In this document: positions 1-8,053 of the stretch, piece after piece
Numbering within the stretch: the first letter of the stretch is position 1
Layout of the letters: the number at the start of each line of letters is the position of its first letter
Assembly: GCA_040384665.1 (NCBI GenBank)
Contig: JAZKIY010000011.1
Span: 186,001 to 250,000 of the forward strand
Direction: 5' to 3'
Source of the DNA: PCRC01 sp040384665
GTDB lineage: Bacteria; Pseudomonadota; Gammaproteobacteria; Burkholderiales; Burkholderiaceae_C
Length of the DNA: 64,000 bases
Position numbers and translations under genes: made by a program
The notes under the pieces: generated by a model
What the model saw: the letters and a program-made list of their open reading frames with translations, nothing else
The model's database searches: none
What the model was told of the DNA's origin: nothing

Positions 1-1
1 T

Positions 2-844
2 GACGCGCCCCATGGCTGGGTGGCCTGGGCGCTGGCGGTGGGCGTGCCCACGGCCGTGGCCGCCGGCGTCCACCTGGCGCTGGTCTGGACACTGGGTTAT
101 GTGGCGGCGCTGCTGTGGAGCGTGGCGGTGCTGTACGCCTGTCTGGGCTTTCGCCAGTTCAGCCACTACTTCACCGACATCCGCGATGCATTGGACGAAG
201 GCAACGAAGACGGCGCACGTCAATTGCTGGCGCGCTGGCAACAGGTGGACGCAAGCGCACTGCCACGCCGCGAGATCGTGCGCCATGTGATCGAGTACTC
301 GGTGCTGGCCGCACACCGCCACGTGTTTGGTGTGATCGCCTGGTACGTGCTGCTGGCGGTGTTGGGCCTGGGGCCGGCCGGTGCGGTGTTGTTCCGCATG
401 AGCGAGTTTGTCGGCCGTTACTGGAAATACAAGAGCCTGGCGCAGCACTTGCCGGTCAGCGCCGCGCTGCACGAGGCCGCCAGCAAGGCCTGGCTGGTGA
501 TCGACTGGTTGCCTGCACGCATCACGGCCGTTGGTTTTGCGGTGGTGGGCAGCTTTGAAGACGCGATCGACGGCTGGCGCAACCACGCCCAGCAGTTTCC
601 CAACGACAACGACGGCGTGATCCTGGCGGCCACCTCGGGCGCTGTGAACGTGCGCCTCGGCGGCGAGGCTTTGCGTACCGAACTGGCCACGGGCACCGTG
701 CCGGGGGCTGGCGATACCGAGTCCACGCCAGGCCGTGAGCCAGAGCCGGGCCACCTGCGCAGCGTGGTCGGCCTGGTCTGGCGCACGGTGGTGATGTGGA
801 TGGTGCTGCTGGCCCTGCTCACCCTGGCCCGCCTGATTGGCTAG
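2..844 (+). CDS. CobD/CbiB-family membrane protein, 5' end outside window
   Basis: The reading frame is already open at the left edge (D-A-P-H-G-W-V-A-W), so the gene starts upstream and the GTG at 20 is internal. The visible part has about 280 residues with hydrophobic stretches at the start, around residues 95-130 and at the extreme C-terminus, as in integral membrane proteins. The sequence resembles the CobD/CbiB family protein found in Burkholderiales next to rsgA. True CobD makes adenosylcobinamide phosphate in B12 synthesis, but this branch is often a stand-alone homologue of unknown substrate and there are no cobalamin genes here. It converges on rsgA with a 14-bp gap. Family fairly sure, function uncertain. 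Confidence 0.7.
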   Translation, partial: DAPHGWVAWALAVGVPTAVAAGVHLALVWTLGYVAALLWSVAVLYACLGFRQFSHYFTDIRDALDEGNEDGARQLLARWQQVDASALPRREIVRHVIEYSVLAAHRHVFGVIAWYVLLAVLGLGPAGAVLFRMSEFVGRYWKYKSLAQHLPVSAALHEAASKAWLVIDWLPARITAVGFAVVGSFEDAIDGWRNHAQQFPNDNDGVILAATSGAVNVRLGGEALRTELATGTVPGAGDTESTPGREPEPGHLRSVVGLVWRTVVMWMVLLALLTLARLIG

Positions 845-858
845 GGCCCCGCAGGCGC

Positions 859-1794
859 TCAGTAGCGGGTCTGTGACAGCTCGGCAAACAGCTCGTTGTA
901 GATCCGGTAACGCGAGTCGCTGATGCGGCCTTCGCCGGTCGCCGTGCCCACATGGGCGGTCACTGCGCAGTCGGGTTCCTGGCGGTGCGTGCAGTTGTAG
1001 AAACGGCAGTTGCCGGCATGTTCCTTGAAGTCCGGCATGCAGCCGGCCAGCTGCATCGGTTCGATGTGGTGCAGCCCGAACTCCTGAAACCCCGGTGAAT
1101 CGATCAGCGCCGTGCTGCGTTCGGCATCGACCCAGTACCAGGTGGTGCGGGTGGTGGTGTGTTTGCCCGAATTCAATGCCTGTGAAATCTCGTTGGTCAG
1201 CACCTGCGCGCCCGGCACCAGCCGGTTGATCAGTGTGCTCTTGCCAGCGCCCGAGGGCCCCAGCACCAGCGTGGTTTTTCCAGCCAGCGCGGTCTGCAAC
1301 GCTGCACTCACGTCGGTGCGTGCCACGCCACTGGCCGTGGCGGGTTCCAATGCCAGCGGCAGCACGGTGTAGCCCATCTGCCGGTAGGGTGCCAGTCGCT
1401 GCCAGGCACGCTCAAAAGGCTCCCCGAGGTCACTTTTGTTCAGCGCGATCAACGGGGTGATGCGTTCCGCTTCGGCCGCGATCAACGCGCGTGAGAGTTG
1501 GCTTTCAGAAAACTCCGGCTCGGCCGCGATCAGCACCAGCACCTGGTCGAGGTTGGCCGCAAACGACTTGGTGCGGATCTCATCTTGCCGGTAGAACAGG
1601 TTGCGGCGCGGCTCCAGCCGCTCGATCGTGCCTTCGTCCTCGCTGGCTTGCCAAAGCACCTGGTCGCCCACCACCGCCTGGCTTTTCTTGCCACGCGGGT
1701 GGCAGATCAGGCGTTCGCCAGCGGTGTTTTCGACCAGAAAGTGGCGGCCATAACTGGCCACCACGCGCCCTGGTTGCAGCTTGGGCGCACTCAT
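859..1794 (-). CDS. rsgA: Ribosome small-subunit-dependent GTPase RsgA
   Basis: RsgA is a late 30S ribosomal subunit maturation factor whose GTPase is stimulated by the 30S subunit. The 311-residue protein has an N-terminal OB-fold (about residues 1-75) and then a circularly permuted GTPase: NKSD (G4) at 119-122 precedes the P-loop GPSGAGKS at 179-186, followed by the TTTR stretch at 213-216 and DSPG (G3) at 232-235. The C-terminal zinc-binding module shows Cys263, Cys268, His270 and Cys276. The length is usual for the family. It is followed at a 10-bp distance, in reverse order, by phhB and the M48 peptidase gene on the same strand, so it is the distal gene of a likely three-gene unit. Confidence 0.96.
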   Translation of the reverse strand: MSAPKLQPGRVVASYGRHFLVENTAGERLICHPRGKKSQAVVGDQVLWQASEDEGTIERLEPRRNLFYRQDEIRTKSFAANLDQVLVLIAAEPEFSESQLSRALIAAEAERITPLIALNKSDLGEPFERAWQRLAPYRQMGYTVLPLALEPATASGVARTDVSAALQTALAGKTTLVLGPSGAGKSTLINRLVPGAQVLTNEISQALNSGKHTTTRTTWYWVDAERSTALIDSPGFQEFGLHHIEPMQLAGCMPDFKEHAGNCRFYNCTHRQEPDCAVTAHVGTATGEGRISDSRYRIYNELFAELSQTRY

Positions 1795-1803
1795 GGGCGT
1801 GCC

Positions 1804-2139
1804 TCAGGCCAGCAGCGCATCAACCTGGGCCGCGCAGTCGAAGTCTGTGCTGGAAATGCCCGCGACGTCGTGGGTGTTGAAGCGCACCACACAGCGGTTG
1901 TAGTAGACCTGCAACTCGGGGTGGTGGTCGTGGCGGTGGGCAATGAAGGCCACCGCGTTCACGAACGCCAGTGTCTCGAAGTAGTTGGCAAAGGAGAACC
2001 GCTTTTCAATCGCCACAGCCGGGCCGTCACCGGTCAGGTGCCAGCCGTCCAGTGCCGCCAGGCGGGTGACGACTTCTGTGGCGCTCAGGGCGCGGCGCGT
2101 CTGTGTGGCCCAGTTCTGGATGGTGAGTGCAGAGCTCAT
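1804..2139 (-). CDS. phhB: 4a-hydroxytetrahydrobiopterin dehydratase (PCD/DCoH)
   Basis: This 111-residue protein belongs to the pterin-4a-carbinolamine dehydratase family. It recycles 4a-hydroxytetrahydrobiopterin formed by aromatic amino acid hydroxylases. The family signature with clustered histidines is clear in AHRHDHHPEL (residues 67-76), followed by YNRCVVRFNTHDVAGIS, the usual substrate-pocket region. Its start overlaps the stop of the upstream M48 peptidase gene by 4 bp, suggesting translational coupling. No phenylalanine hydroxylase gene is in the window, so its partner enzyme must lie elsewhere, or the protein serves another pterin step such as molybdopterin-related recycling. Confidence 0.93.
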   Translation of the reverse strand: MSSALTIQNWATQTRRALSATEVVTRLAALDGWHLTGDGPAVAIEKRFSFANYFETLAFVNAVAFIAHRHDHHPELQVYYNRCVVRFNTHDVAGISSTDFDCAAQVDALLA

Positions 2140-3431
2140 GCGGGCAGTGCTTGGCCGGTCATGCGCGCCAGACGCTCGGAAGCGGGTGGGTGCGAGTAAT
2201 AGAACTTCACGAACAGCGGGTCGGGCGTCAAGGTGGACGCGTTGTCTTCGTAGAGTTTCAGCAGCGCGGTGGACAGGTCGTGACCACCGGTCTGGCTGAT
2301 GGCGTAGGCGTCGGCTTCAAACTCGTGCTGGCGCGACAACTGCGCCAAGAGCGGCGAGATGAAAAAACTGAACACCGGGATGGCCAACATGAACAACAGC
2401 AGCGCCAGCGCGTCGTTGGGCGTACCGTTCAGGTTCGGGTTCACGCCCAGCCCGGTGTAGAACCAGGCTTTGGTGGAGAGCCAACCCAGCAATGCGAAGC
2501 CCAGCAGGCTCATGGCGAACATGCTCACAATCCGTTTGATGACGTGTTTGTGCTTGAAGTGGCCCAGCTCATGGGCCAGCACCGCATCCACCTCGCCAGG
2601 GGAGAGTTTGGCCAGCAAGGTGTCGTAAAACACCACCCGCTTGGCGGCGCCAAAGCCGGTGAAGTAGGCGTTGGCATGGGCACTGCGGCGGCTGCCGTCC
2701 ATCACGAACAGGCCCTTGGCGGTGAAGCCGCAACGTTGCATGAGTGCCGTCACGCGGGTGCGAAGGGTCTCGTCGTCCAGCGGCTTGAACTGGTTGAACA
2801 GCGGGGCAATGAAGGTGGGGTAGAGCCACAGCAGCAACAGGTTGAAACCCATCCAGGCAGCCCATGCCCACAGCCACCAGGCACTGCCTGCGGAACCCAT
2901 CAGCCACAGCACCAGCGCGGCAATTGGCAGGCCGACCAGGCCGCCAATCACCACCGACTTGACCAGGTCGGTCAGCCAGAGTGCGGGCGTGGTTTTGTTG
3001 AAACCGAAGCGGGCCTCAACCACAAAGGTCTGGTACAGGGTGAAAGGCAAATCCAGCAGGCCACCCACGAGTGCGAACACGGCCAGCAGCACCAGCTGCG
3101 ACACCAGCGGCGCTGCGTCCGGGCCCAGCACCGCGAGCACGGCCTGGTTCAACGCACCCAGGCCGCCGAGCAGGGTCCAGCCCAGCAGCACGGCAGTGCC
3201 AAAGGCCATTTCCAGCAGGCCCAGCCGGGATTTGGCGAGGGTGTATGCGGCGGCTTTCTGGTGGGCTGCAAGGCTGACGGTGCTGGCGAATGCAGCAGGT
3301 ACGGCGTTGCGGTGAAGTGCCACATGGCGCATCTGGCGGCTGGCAAGCCACAGGCGGGTCAACAGGCTGATAGCGAGCGCAGCCGCGAACAGGCTGGCCA
3401 TCAAGAGGGGGGCGGGCAGGGTGTCTTGCAT
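2136..3431 (-). CDS. M48 family membrane metallopeptidase (Ste24/CAAX-protease-like)
   Basis: A 431-residue integral membrane zinc protease. The zinc motif HELGH is at residues 287-291 and the third ligand lies in EFEADAYA (Glu372), as in Ste24-type CAAX prenyl endopeptidases. Several hydrophobic segments flank it (about 10-30, 75-125, 155-205, 300-325 and 343-365). The length fits Ste24 better than the shorter HtpX proteases. Bacterial members probably work in membrane-protein quality control, and the substrate is unknown. I take the ATG at 3431; an in-frame ATG ten codons upstream (3461) would reach almost to the orn start. It is divergent from orn with only 38 bp between the starts and is the first gene of the M48–phhB–rsgA unit. 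Confidence 0.9.
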   Translation of the reverse strand: MQDTLPAPLLMASLFAAALAISLLTRLWLASRQMRHVALHRNAVPAAFASTVSLAAHQKAAAYTLAKSRLGLLEMAFGTAVLLGWTLLGGLGALNQAVLAVLGPDAAPLVSQLVLLAVFALVGGLLDLPFTLYQTFVVEARFGFNKTTPALWLTDLVKSVVIGGLVGLPIAALVLWLMGSAGSAWWLWAWAAWMGFNLLLLWLYPTFIAPLFNQFKPLDDETLRTRVTALMQRCGFTAKGLFVMDGSRRSAHANAYFTGFGAAKRVVFYDTLLAKLSPGEVDAVLAHELGHFKHKHVIKRIVSMFAMSLLGFALLGWLSTKAWFYTGLGVNPNLNGTPNDALALLLFMLAIPVFSFFISPLLAQLSRQHEFEADAYAISQTGGHDLSTALLKLYEDNASTLTPDPLFVKFYYSHPPASERLARMTGQALPA

Positions 3432-3469
3432 GTGGGGCGAGTTTAAGGCCATCGGCGACAATTCCGTTC

Positions 3470-4039
3470 ATGACCGATGCCATCCCCCCACTGACCAAAT
3501 CCGAACACAACCTGGTTTGGCTTGACTGCGAAATGACCGGCCTCGACCCGGAAACCGACCGTTTGATTGAAATTGCCGTCGTCGTGACCGGTCCCCACCT
3601 GAGCCCGCGCGTTGAGGGGCCAGTGCTGGTGATCCACCAGACCAATGCCCAGCTCGACCAGATGGACGCCTGGAACAAGGGCACCCACGGCAAAAGCGGC
3701 CTGATCGACAAGGTGCGTGCGTCCACCCTCGACGAGGCCGCGGCCGAGGCGCAGTTGCTGGCCTTTCTGGCGGCCTATGTGCCGAAAAACACCACGCCGA
3801 TGTGTGGCAACTCGATTGGCCAGGACCGCCGTTTCCTGGTGAAGTACATGCCCAAACTGGAGGCGTTTTTTCATTACCGCAATCTGGACGTGAGCACGCT
3901 GAAGGAATTGGCCAAACGCTGGCGGCCCGAGGTGGCCAGTGCTTTCAAGAAGCAGCAGAGCCACACCGCGCTGGCCGATGTGAACGAGTCGATCGACGAG
4001 CTGGTGCACTACCGCGAGCACTTTCTCAAAATGACGTGA
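3470..4039 (+). CDS. orn: Oligoribonuclease
   Basis: Orn is a 3'-to-5' exoribonuclease that degrades 2-5-nt RNA fragments, including pGpG from c-di-GMP turnover, to mononucleotides. The 189-residue protein is the normal family length. DEDDh motifs are visible: WLDCEMTGLD with Asp19 and Glu21 (Exo I), NSIGQDRRF (Exo II) and HTALADVNESI (Exo III, with the catalytic His and Asp). It is divergently transcribed from the M48 peptidase gene. A sigma-70-like promoter for the next gene begins right at its stop codon, so the downstream helicase is probably transcribed separately. Confidence 0.96.
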   Translation: MTDAIPPLTKSEHNLVWLDCEMTGLDPETDRLIEIAVVVTGPHLSPRVEGPVLVIHQTNAQLDQMDAWNKGTHGKSGLIDKVRASTLDEAAAEAQLLAFLAAYVPKNTTPMCGNSIGQDRRFLVKYMPKLEAFFHYRNLDVSTLKELAKRWRPEVASAFKKQQSHTALADVNESIDELVHYREHFLKMT

Positions 4040-4068
4040 TTGGTAAAAACCCGAATTCGTGCCATAAT
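4040..4068 (+). promoter_or_regulatory. Sigma-70-type promoter for the rhlE-like helicase
   Basis: TTGGTA (4040-4045) and CATAAT (4063-4068) are separated by 17 bp, a good match to -35/-10 elements. Transcription would start near 4075, leaving a leader of about 177 nt before the ATG at 4252. Confidence 0.6.
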
Positions 4069-4074
4069 CCGAAG

Positions 4075-4251
4075 CTGTGCTCAAAACAAGCACATTTGTG
4101 CATCTCCCTTCACACATTTGACTCTCGCAGAAGAGTCACTGCGCGGCCCACGCCGCGTTAGCTTCGTTTGATGGTTGATGTTTTTTAACCATTGACGAGG
4201 CATCGGCTGCTCCGGAATCTTCCGGGCATTGGGCCGTCGTGTGAGAAACCT
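4075..4251 (+). promoter_or_regulatory. Long structured 5' leader of the DEAD-box helicase gene
   Basis: No coding gene fits this stretch. It holds the perfect palindrome GCACATTTGTGC (4090-4101), a stem GACTCT/AGAGTC just downstream and a GC-rich element with repeated CGCGG/CCGCG complementarity, with GAAGCT near 4071 and AGCTTC near 4161 able to close a long-range stem. Long leaders are common in front of cold-inducible RNA helicase and cold-shock genes. Regulation by temperature or autoregulation here is inference only. Confidence 0.4.
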
Positions 4252-6039
4252 ATGACTGACACTTTTGACGTGACAGGCGACCTGTCGCTTGCCGATTCTT
4301 CTTCCACCGAACTGACGCTGGACGTGGCGCTGCCCATGGAGCCTACCGAGCCCAACGGTTTTGTGAAATTGGGCCTGGCGCCCGAGCTGCTGCAAGCCGT
4401 GGCCGACCTCGGCTTCACCGAGCCCACCACGGTGCAGCTGCAGTGCATTCCCCGCGCCATGGCGCTGGAAAGCACCGACGGCAAGGCCGCCGGCTTCAGC
4501 GACCTGATGGTCTCCAGCCAGACCGGCAGCGGCAAGACCGCCGCCTTCCTGTTGCCCGTGTTGCACACCCTGCTGACCCAGCAGGCCGCTGCCGAAGCCA
4601 AGGAAAAAGCCGACTTTGAGGCCGCCTGCGCCGACGCCATCGCCAAGGGCGAAGCACCGCCCAAGCGCGCCAAGCGCAAAGACCCCACCTCCTCGCGCAA
4701 CTTCAAGGCCGCCACCCCCGGCGCCCTGGTGCTGTGCCCTACCCGCGAACTGGCCCAGCAGGTGGCCAACGACGCGATTGACCTGGTGCGCCATTGCCGC
4801 GGCCTGCGGATTGCCAACGTGGTGGGCGGCATGCCTTACCAGTTGCAGATCGCCAAGCTGCAGAACGCCGACCTCGTGGTCGCCACGCCCGGCCGTTTGC
4901 TCGACCTGCAGCGCTCGATGCAGCTCAAGCTCGACCAGGTGCAGTTCCTCGTGGTCGACGAAGCCGACCGCATGCTGGACCTCGGTTTTGCCGACGACCT
5001 GGCCGAAGTCAACCAGCTCACCATCGAGCGCCGCCAGACCATGATGTTCAGTGCCACCCTGGCACCGCGCATCCAGCAACTGGCCGCCCGCGTGATGCGC
5101 GAGCCCCAGCGTGTGCAGATTGACTCGCCAACCGAAAAACACGCCAACATCAAGCAGACGCTGTTTTGGGCCGACAACGCCCAGCACAAGCGCAAGCTGC
5201 TCGACCACTGGCTGCGCGACACCACGATCAACCAGGCGATCATTTTTGCCAGCACCCAGATCGAGTGCGATGGCCTCGCCAACGACCTGCAGCAAGACGG
5301 CTTTGACGCCGTGGCCCTGCACGGTGCCCTGAACCAGGGCCTGCGCAACCGCCGCCTGATGGCGCTGCGCAACGGCCAGGTGCAGTTCCTGGTGGCCACC
5401 GACGTGGCCGCGCGCGGCATTGACGTGCCCACCATCACCCACGTCTTCAACTTCGGTTTGCCGATGAAGGCCGAGGACTACACCCACCGCATTGGCCGCA
5501 CCGGCCGTGCCGGCCGCGACGGCCTGGCTGTCACCTTTGCCGAAATGCGCGACCGCCGCAAGATTTTCGACATCGAGGCCTACACCCGCCAGCCCTTCAA
5601 AGCCGAGACCGTGCCCGGCATGGAACCCCAGCAGCGCGCCCCACAAGGTGGTGGCGGTGGCCGCCCCGGTGGTGACTTTGGTGGTGGCCGTGGCGGCCAG
5701 CGCGACTACGGCCCACGTGACCGCAAATTCGGCCCACCGGGCGGCGCGCCCAAGCGCGGCTTTGGTGGCGGCTTCGGCGGTGGTGGCGGTGGTTTCAACC
5801 AGCGCGACGAGCGCCCGGCCTTTGGCGGGGACCGTTTCGGTGGTGACCGCCACGCCCCGCGCGGTGGTGACTTCGCCCCTCGTGGCGACGCCCATGCACC
5901 GCGTGGCGGTGAGTTCGCCGACCGCCGGCCTGCCTTTGGCAAGCCGATGGCCGCCCGCCCCGCGCCCGGTGGCAAGGTCTTTGTGCCGCGCGACATGCCC
6001 CGCCGCCCGGCCAAGCCCAGCAAGTTCGACCGCGGTTGA
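4252..6039 (+). CDS. RhlE-like DEAD-box RNA helicase with glycine/arginine-rich tail
   Basis: An ATP-dependent RNA helicase of 595 residues, expected in ribosome assembly or RNA decay. Motif I SQTGSGKT is at 89-96, PTREL at 163-167, TPGR at about 212-215, DEAD at 236-239, then SAT and HRIGRTGRAG in the second RecA domain. An unusual charged, lysine/alanine-rich insert of about 45 residues (110-155) separates motif I from Ia. The last 125 residues are a low-complexity GGG/RGG/PRG tail suited to non-specific RNA binding. I choose the ATG at 4252. A TTG at 4192 would add 20 residues unlike the family and lies in the leader. It is followed by two hairpins that end the transcript. Confidence 0.93.
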   Translation: MTDTFDVTGDLSLADSSSTELTLDVALPMEPTEPNGFVKLGLAPELLQAVADLGFTEPTTVQLQCIPRAMALESTDGKAAGFSDLMVSSQTGSGKTAAFLLPVLHTLLTQQAAAEAKEKADFEAACADAIAKGEAPPKRAKRKDPTSSRNFKAATPGALVLCPTRELAQQVANDAIDLVRHCRGLRIANVVGGMPYQLQIAKLQNADLVVATPGRLLDLQRSMQLKLDQVQFLVVDEADRMLDLGFADDLAEVNQLTIERRQTMMFSATLAPRIQQLAARVMREPQRVQIDSPTEKHANIKQTLFWADNAQHKRKLLDHWLRDTTINQAIIFASTQIECDGLANDLQQDGFDAVALHGALNQGLRNRRLMALRNGQVQFLVATDVAARGIDVPTITHVFNFGLPMKAEDYTHRIGRTGRAGRDGLAVTFAEMRDRRKIFDIEAYTRQPFKAETVPGMEPQQRAPQGGGGGRPGGDFGGGRGGQRDYGPRDRKFGPPGGAPKRGFGGGFGGGGGGFNQRDERPAFGGDRFGGDRHAPRGGDFAPRGDAHAPRGGEFADRRPAFGKPMAARPAPGGKVFVPRDMPRRPAKPSKFDRG

Positions 6040-6052
6040 ACCCTTGACCTGA

Positions 6053-6118
6053 CCGTGCAGCCTGGCTGCACGGCCCCACAACGCCAGCGGCTTCAAAACC
6101 GCTGGCGTTGTGTTTTGT
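6053..6118 (+). terminator. Tandem hairpins and intrinsic terminator after the helicase
   Basis: The first hairpin has an 8-bp stem CCGTGCAG/CTGCACGG (6053-6073). The second has a perfect 13-bp stem ACAACGCCAGCGG/CCGCTGGCGTTGT (6078-6111) with an 8-nt loop and a T-rich tail GTTTTGT. It sits between the helicase stop and the end of the convergent dehydrogenase gene, so it may act on both strands. Confidence 0.85.
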
Positions 6119-6128
6119 GGCGACCTGG

Positions 6129-7028
6129 TCAGGCCATGCCGTTGCGCCGCGCCAATTCGGCAAACAAGCCAGCGTGGTCGAGGTCGGCAAAGCCGTTGGC
6201 AATGCCGTCGCCATAGAGCTGCGCAAACAGCGTGGTGATGGGTGCGTCAAACCCCAATTCGTTGGCGGTGCCGAGCGCGTTGTTCAGGTCTTTCAGCTGC
6301 ACCGTCATGCGCGCACGGGCGGCAAAGTCGCGGTCCACCATGCGCTGGCCGTGCACCTGCAGGATGCGGCTGTCGGCAAAACCGCCGGTGATCGCGTCTT
6401 TCACCCGGGCCATGTCGGCCCCGCCTTTCTCGCACAGCAGCAGCGCCTCGGCCACCACGCCGATGGTGATGCCCACGATCATCTGGTTGGCGAGCTTGGC
6501 CAGTTGCCCGGTGCCATGCGGCCCCACGTGTGTGGCACGGCCCAGCGCGGCAAACACCGGCAGCGCCCGCGCAAAGTCGGCCGCCTCGCCGCCCGCCATG
6601 ATGGCCAGCGTGCCCGCCTCGGCCCCCACGGTGCCGCCCGACACCGGCGCGTCCAGGTGTGCCACCCCCAGCGAGCGCAGCCGTGCCGCGTGGTCGCGTG
6701 CCTCGGCGGGGCGGATGGACGCCATGTCCACCACCAGCGTGCCGGGCTGGCAGGCCGCAGCGGCGCCCTGGTTGAACAGCACGTCTTCCACCACCGTGCC
6801 GTTTTCCAGCAGGCTGACGACGATGTCGGCCGCGCCCGCGGCACTGGCGGCACTGGCGTGCACCGTGGCTCCAAAGGCCGCGGCCCGTTCGGCCTTGTCG
6901 CGCGTGCGGTTCCAGACCTGCACCGCATGTCCGGCTTCGCACAGGCGGCGTGCCATGGGCAGGCCCATGAAGCCAATGCCCAGAACGGCCACGCGCAATG
7001 GGGGACCAGTGGGTGGGTCAAATGCCAT
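6129..7028 (-). CDS. NAD(P)-dependent beta-hydroxyacid dehydrogenase (3-hydroxyisobutyrate dehydrogenase-like)
   Basis: A 299-residue oxidoreductase of the 3-hydroxyisobutyrate/6-phosphogluconate dehydrogenase superfamily, which oxidises beta-hydroxyacids such as 3-hydroxyisobutyrate, tartronate semialdehyde or glyoxylate-type substrates. The Rossmann motif GIGFMG is at 17-22, the substrate motif DAPVSGG is present, and the catalytic lysine lies in the GQLAKLANQ helix. The ATG at 7028 is chosen because AGGAGT stands 4 bp upstream, whereas the in-frame ATG 39 bp further up lacks one. That AGGAGT lies at the right end of a dispersed repeat copy (7039-7100), so the repeat may provide its ribosome-binding site. 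The specific substrate cannot be told from sequence. Confidence 0.88.
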   Translation of the reverse strand: MAFDPPTGPPLRVAVLGIGFMGLPMARRLCEAGHAVQVWNRTRDKAERAAAFGATVHASAASAAGAADIVVSLLENGTVVEDVLFNQGAAAACQPGTLVVDMASIRPAEARDHAARLRSLGVAHLDAPVSGGTVGAEAGTLAIMAGGEAADFARALPVFAALGRATHVGPHGTGQLAKLANQMIVGITIGVVAEALLLCEKGGADMARVKDAITGGFADSRILQVHGQRMVDRDFAARARMTVQLKDLNNALGTANELGFDAPITTLFAQLYGDGIANGFADLDHAGLFAELARRNGMA

Positions 7029-7038
7029 GAATACTCCT

Positions 7039-7100
7039 AAAAAGATAGCTGAGTTGCGAGGTTTCACTAGGGCTGGTGGCCGAAATCATTTGAAAATCAG
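7039..7100 (-). repeat. Dispersed Comamonadaceae-type repeat, copy A
   Basis: Read on the minus strand it runs ...CAGCCCTAGTGAAACCTCG...CAGCTATC..., matching the core shared by copies B to E (GCCTCAAGCCYTAGTGAAACCTCG...AGCTAT). The palindromic right end has decayed to a run ending TAGGAG, immediately before the start of the dehydrogenase gene. Confidence 0.75.
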
Positions 7101-7190
7101 GTGGCCAAGCCTTGCGGCAGGCGTTTTGGCGGCTTGGTGGTCCCACAGGCACATGGTATGTTGCCGCCACCACCTCCACCACCCACACGC

Positions 7191-8051
7191 ATGACACCAC
7201 CCAACGGGGCCTGGCTCGACCGCATGTACAACAACCGCGTGCTGGTGCCAGAACACGGCACGCACCTGGCCGCCTGGGCACACGACTCGGCCGCGGTCCG
7301 GCAGCAGCATCCGTGCCACCTCGACCTGCCGTACGGCAACGGTCTGAACGAAACGCTCGACATCTTTCCCACCACGCAGCCCGAAGCGCCGGTGCTGGTG
7401 TTCATCCACGGCGGCTGGTGGCGCTCGCTCGACAAGGCCGACCATTCTTTCATCGCGCCCGCGTTCACCCAGACCGGCGCCTGCGTGGTGCTGCCCAACT
7501 ACGCGCTGTGCCCAGCGGTGACGGTGCCCGACATCACGCTGCAAATGGTGCACGCGCTGGCCTGGACCTGGCGCCACGTGGCGGAGTACGGTGGTGATCC
7601 GAACCGCATCACCGTGGTCGGCCATTCGGCTGGCGGCCACCTGGTCACCATGCTGCTGGCCTGTGTCTGGCCCGCCGTCGCGCCAGACCTGCCCAAGCGT
7701 GTGCTGAAAAACGCGCTCAGCATCTCAGGCCTGTACGACTTGGACGTGGTGCGCCGAATTCCCTACCTCAAAGCCGACCTGCGCCTCACACCCGCCCAAG
7801 CGAAAAAAGCCAGCCCAGCCTGGCTGCCCCGTCCCGCGCACGGGCGCTTGGCCACGGTGGTGGGGGCCAACGAAAGCCCGGAGTTCATCCGCCACAACGG
7901 CCTGATGCGCGCGGCCTGGGGGGTGCGGCGTGTGCCGGTGTGCGAGGCGCTGCCGGGGCTGAACCACTTCAGCGTCGTGGAGGCACTGGCCCAGCCCGCG
8001 CACCGGCTGCATGCGCTGGCGCTGACTTTGCTGGCAGAAACATCCCCGTAG
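7191..8051 (+). CDS. Alpha/beta hydrolase, arylformamidase/esterase-like
   Basis: A 286-residue cytoplasmic hydrolase (no signal peptide). The oxyanion-hole motif HGGWW is at 73-77, the nucleophile elbow GHSAGG places Ser146, and a C-terminal GLNHFSVVEAL carries the likely catalytic His. The HGGxW plus GHSAGGH pattern is shared with kynurenine formamidases and small carboxylesterases, so the substrate could be an N-formyl aromatic amine or an ester. No other tryptophan-degradation gene is nearby. The start is uncertain: the ATG at 7191 lacks an obvious Shine-Dalgarno sequence, an upstream ATG at 7158 would add a poly-proline stretch, and the ATG at 7224 is also possible. Confidence 0.82.
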   Translation: MTPPNGAWLDRMYNNRVLVPEHGTHLAAWAHDSAAVRQQHPCHLDLPYGNGLNETLDIFPTTQPEAPVLVFIHGGWWRSLDKADHSFIAPAFTQTGACVVLPNYALCPAVTVPDITLQMVHALAWTWRHVAEYGGDPNRITVVGHSAGGHLVTMLLACVWPAVAPDLPKRVLKNALSISGLYDLDVVRRIPYLKADLRLTPAQAKKASPAWLPRPAHGRLATVVGANESPEFIRHNGLMRAAWGVRRVPVCEALPGLNHFSVVEALAQPAHRLHALALTLLAETSP

Positions 8052-8053
8052 CA

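Noticed and set aside
2..844. Start codon GTG at 20 for the first gene
   Set aside because: The same frame is open to the window edge with plausible coding sequence, so the gene is cut by the window.
1804..2139. phhB as evidence for a local phenylalanine hydroxylase operon
   Set aside because: Neighbours are rsgA and a protease gene; no hydroxylase or aromatic transaminase is present.
4192..4251. TTG start adding 20 codons to the helicase
   Set aside because: The added residues are unlike the family and lie in a structured leader; the ATG at 4252 fits better.
5641..5960. GGTGGTGGC-type repeats suggesting a tandem repeat or CRISPR
   Set aside because: They are codon-level repeats of the glycine/arginine-rich helicase tail, with no spacers.
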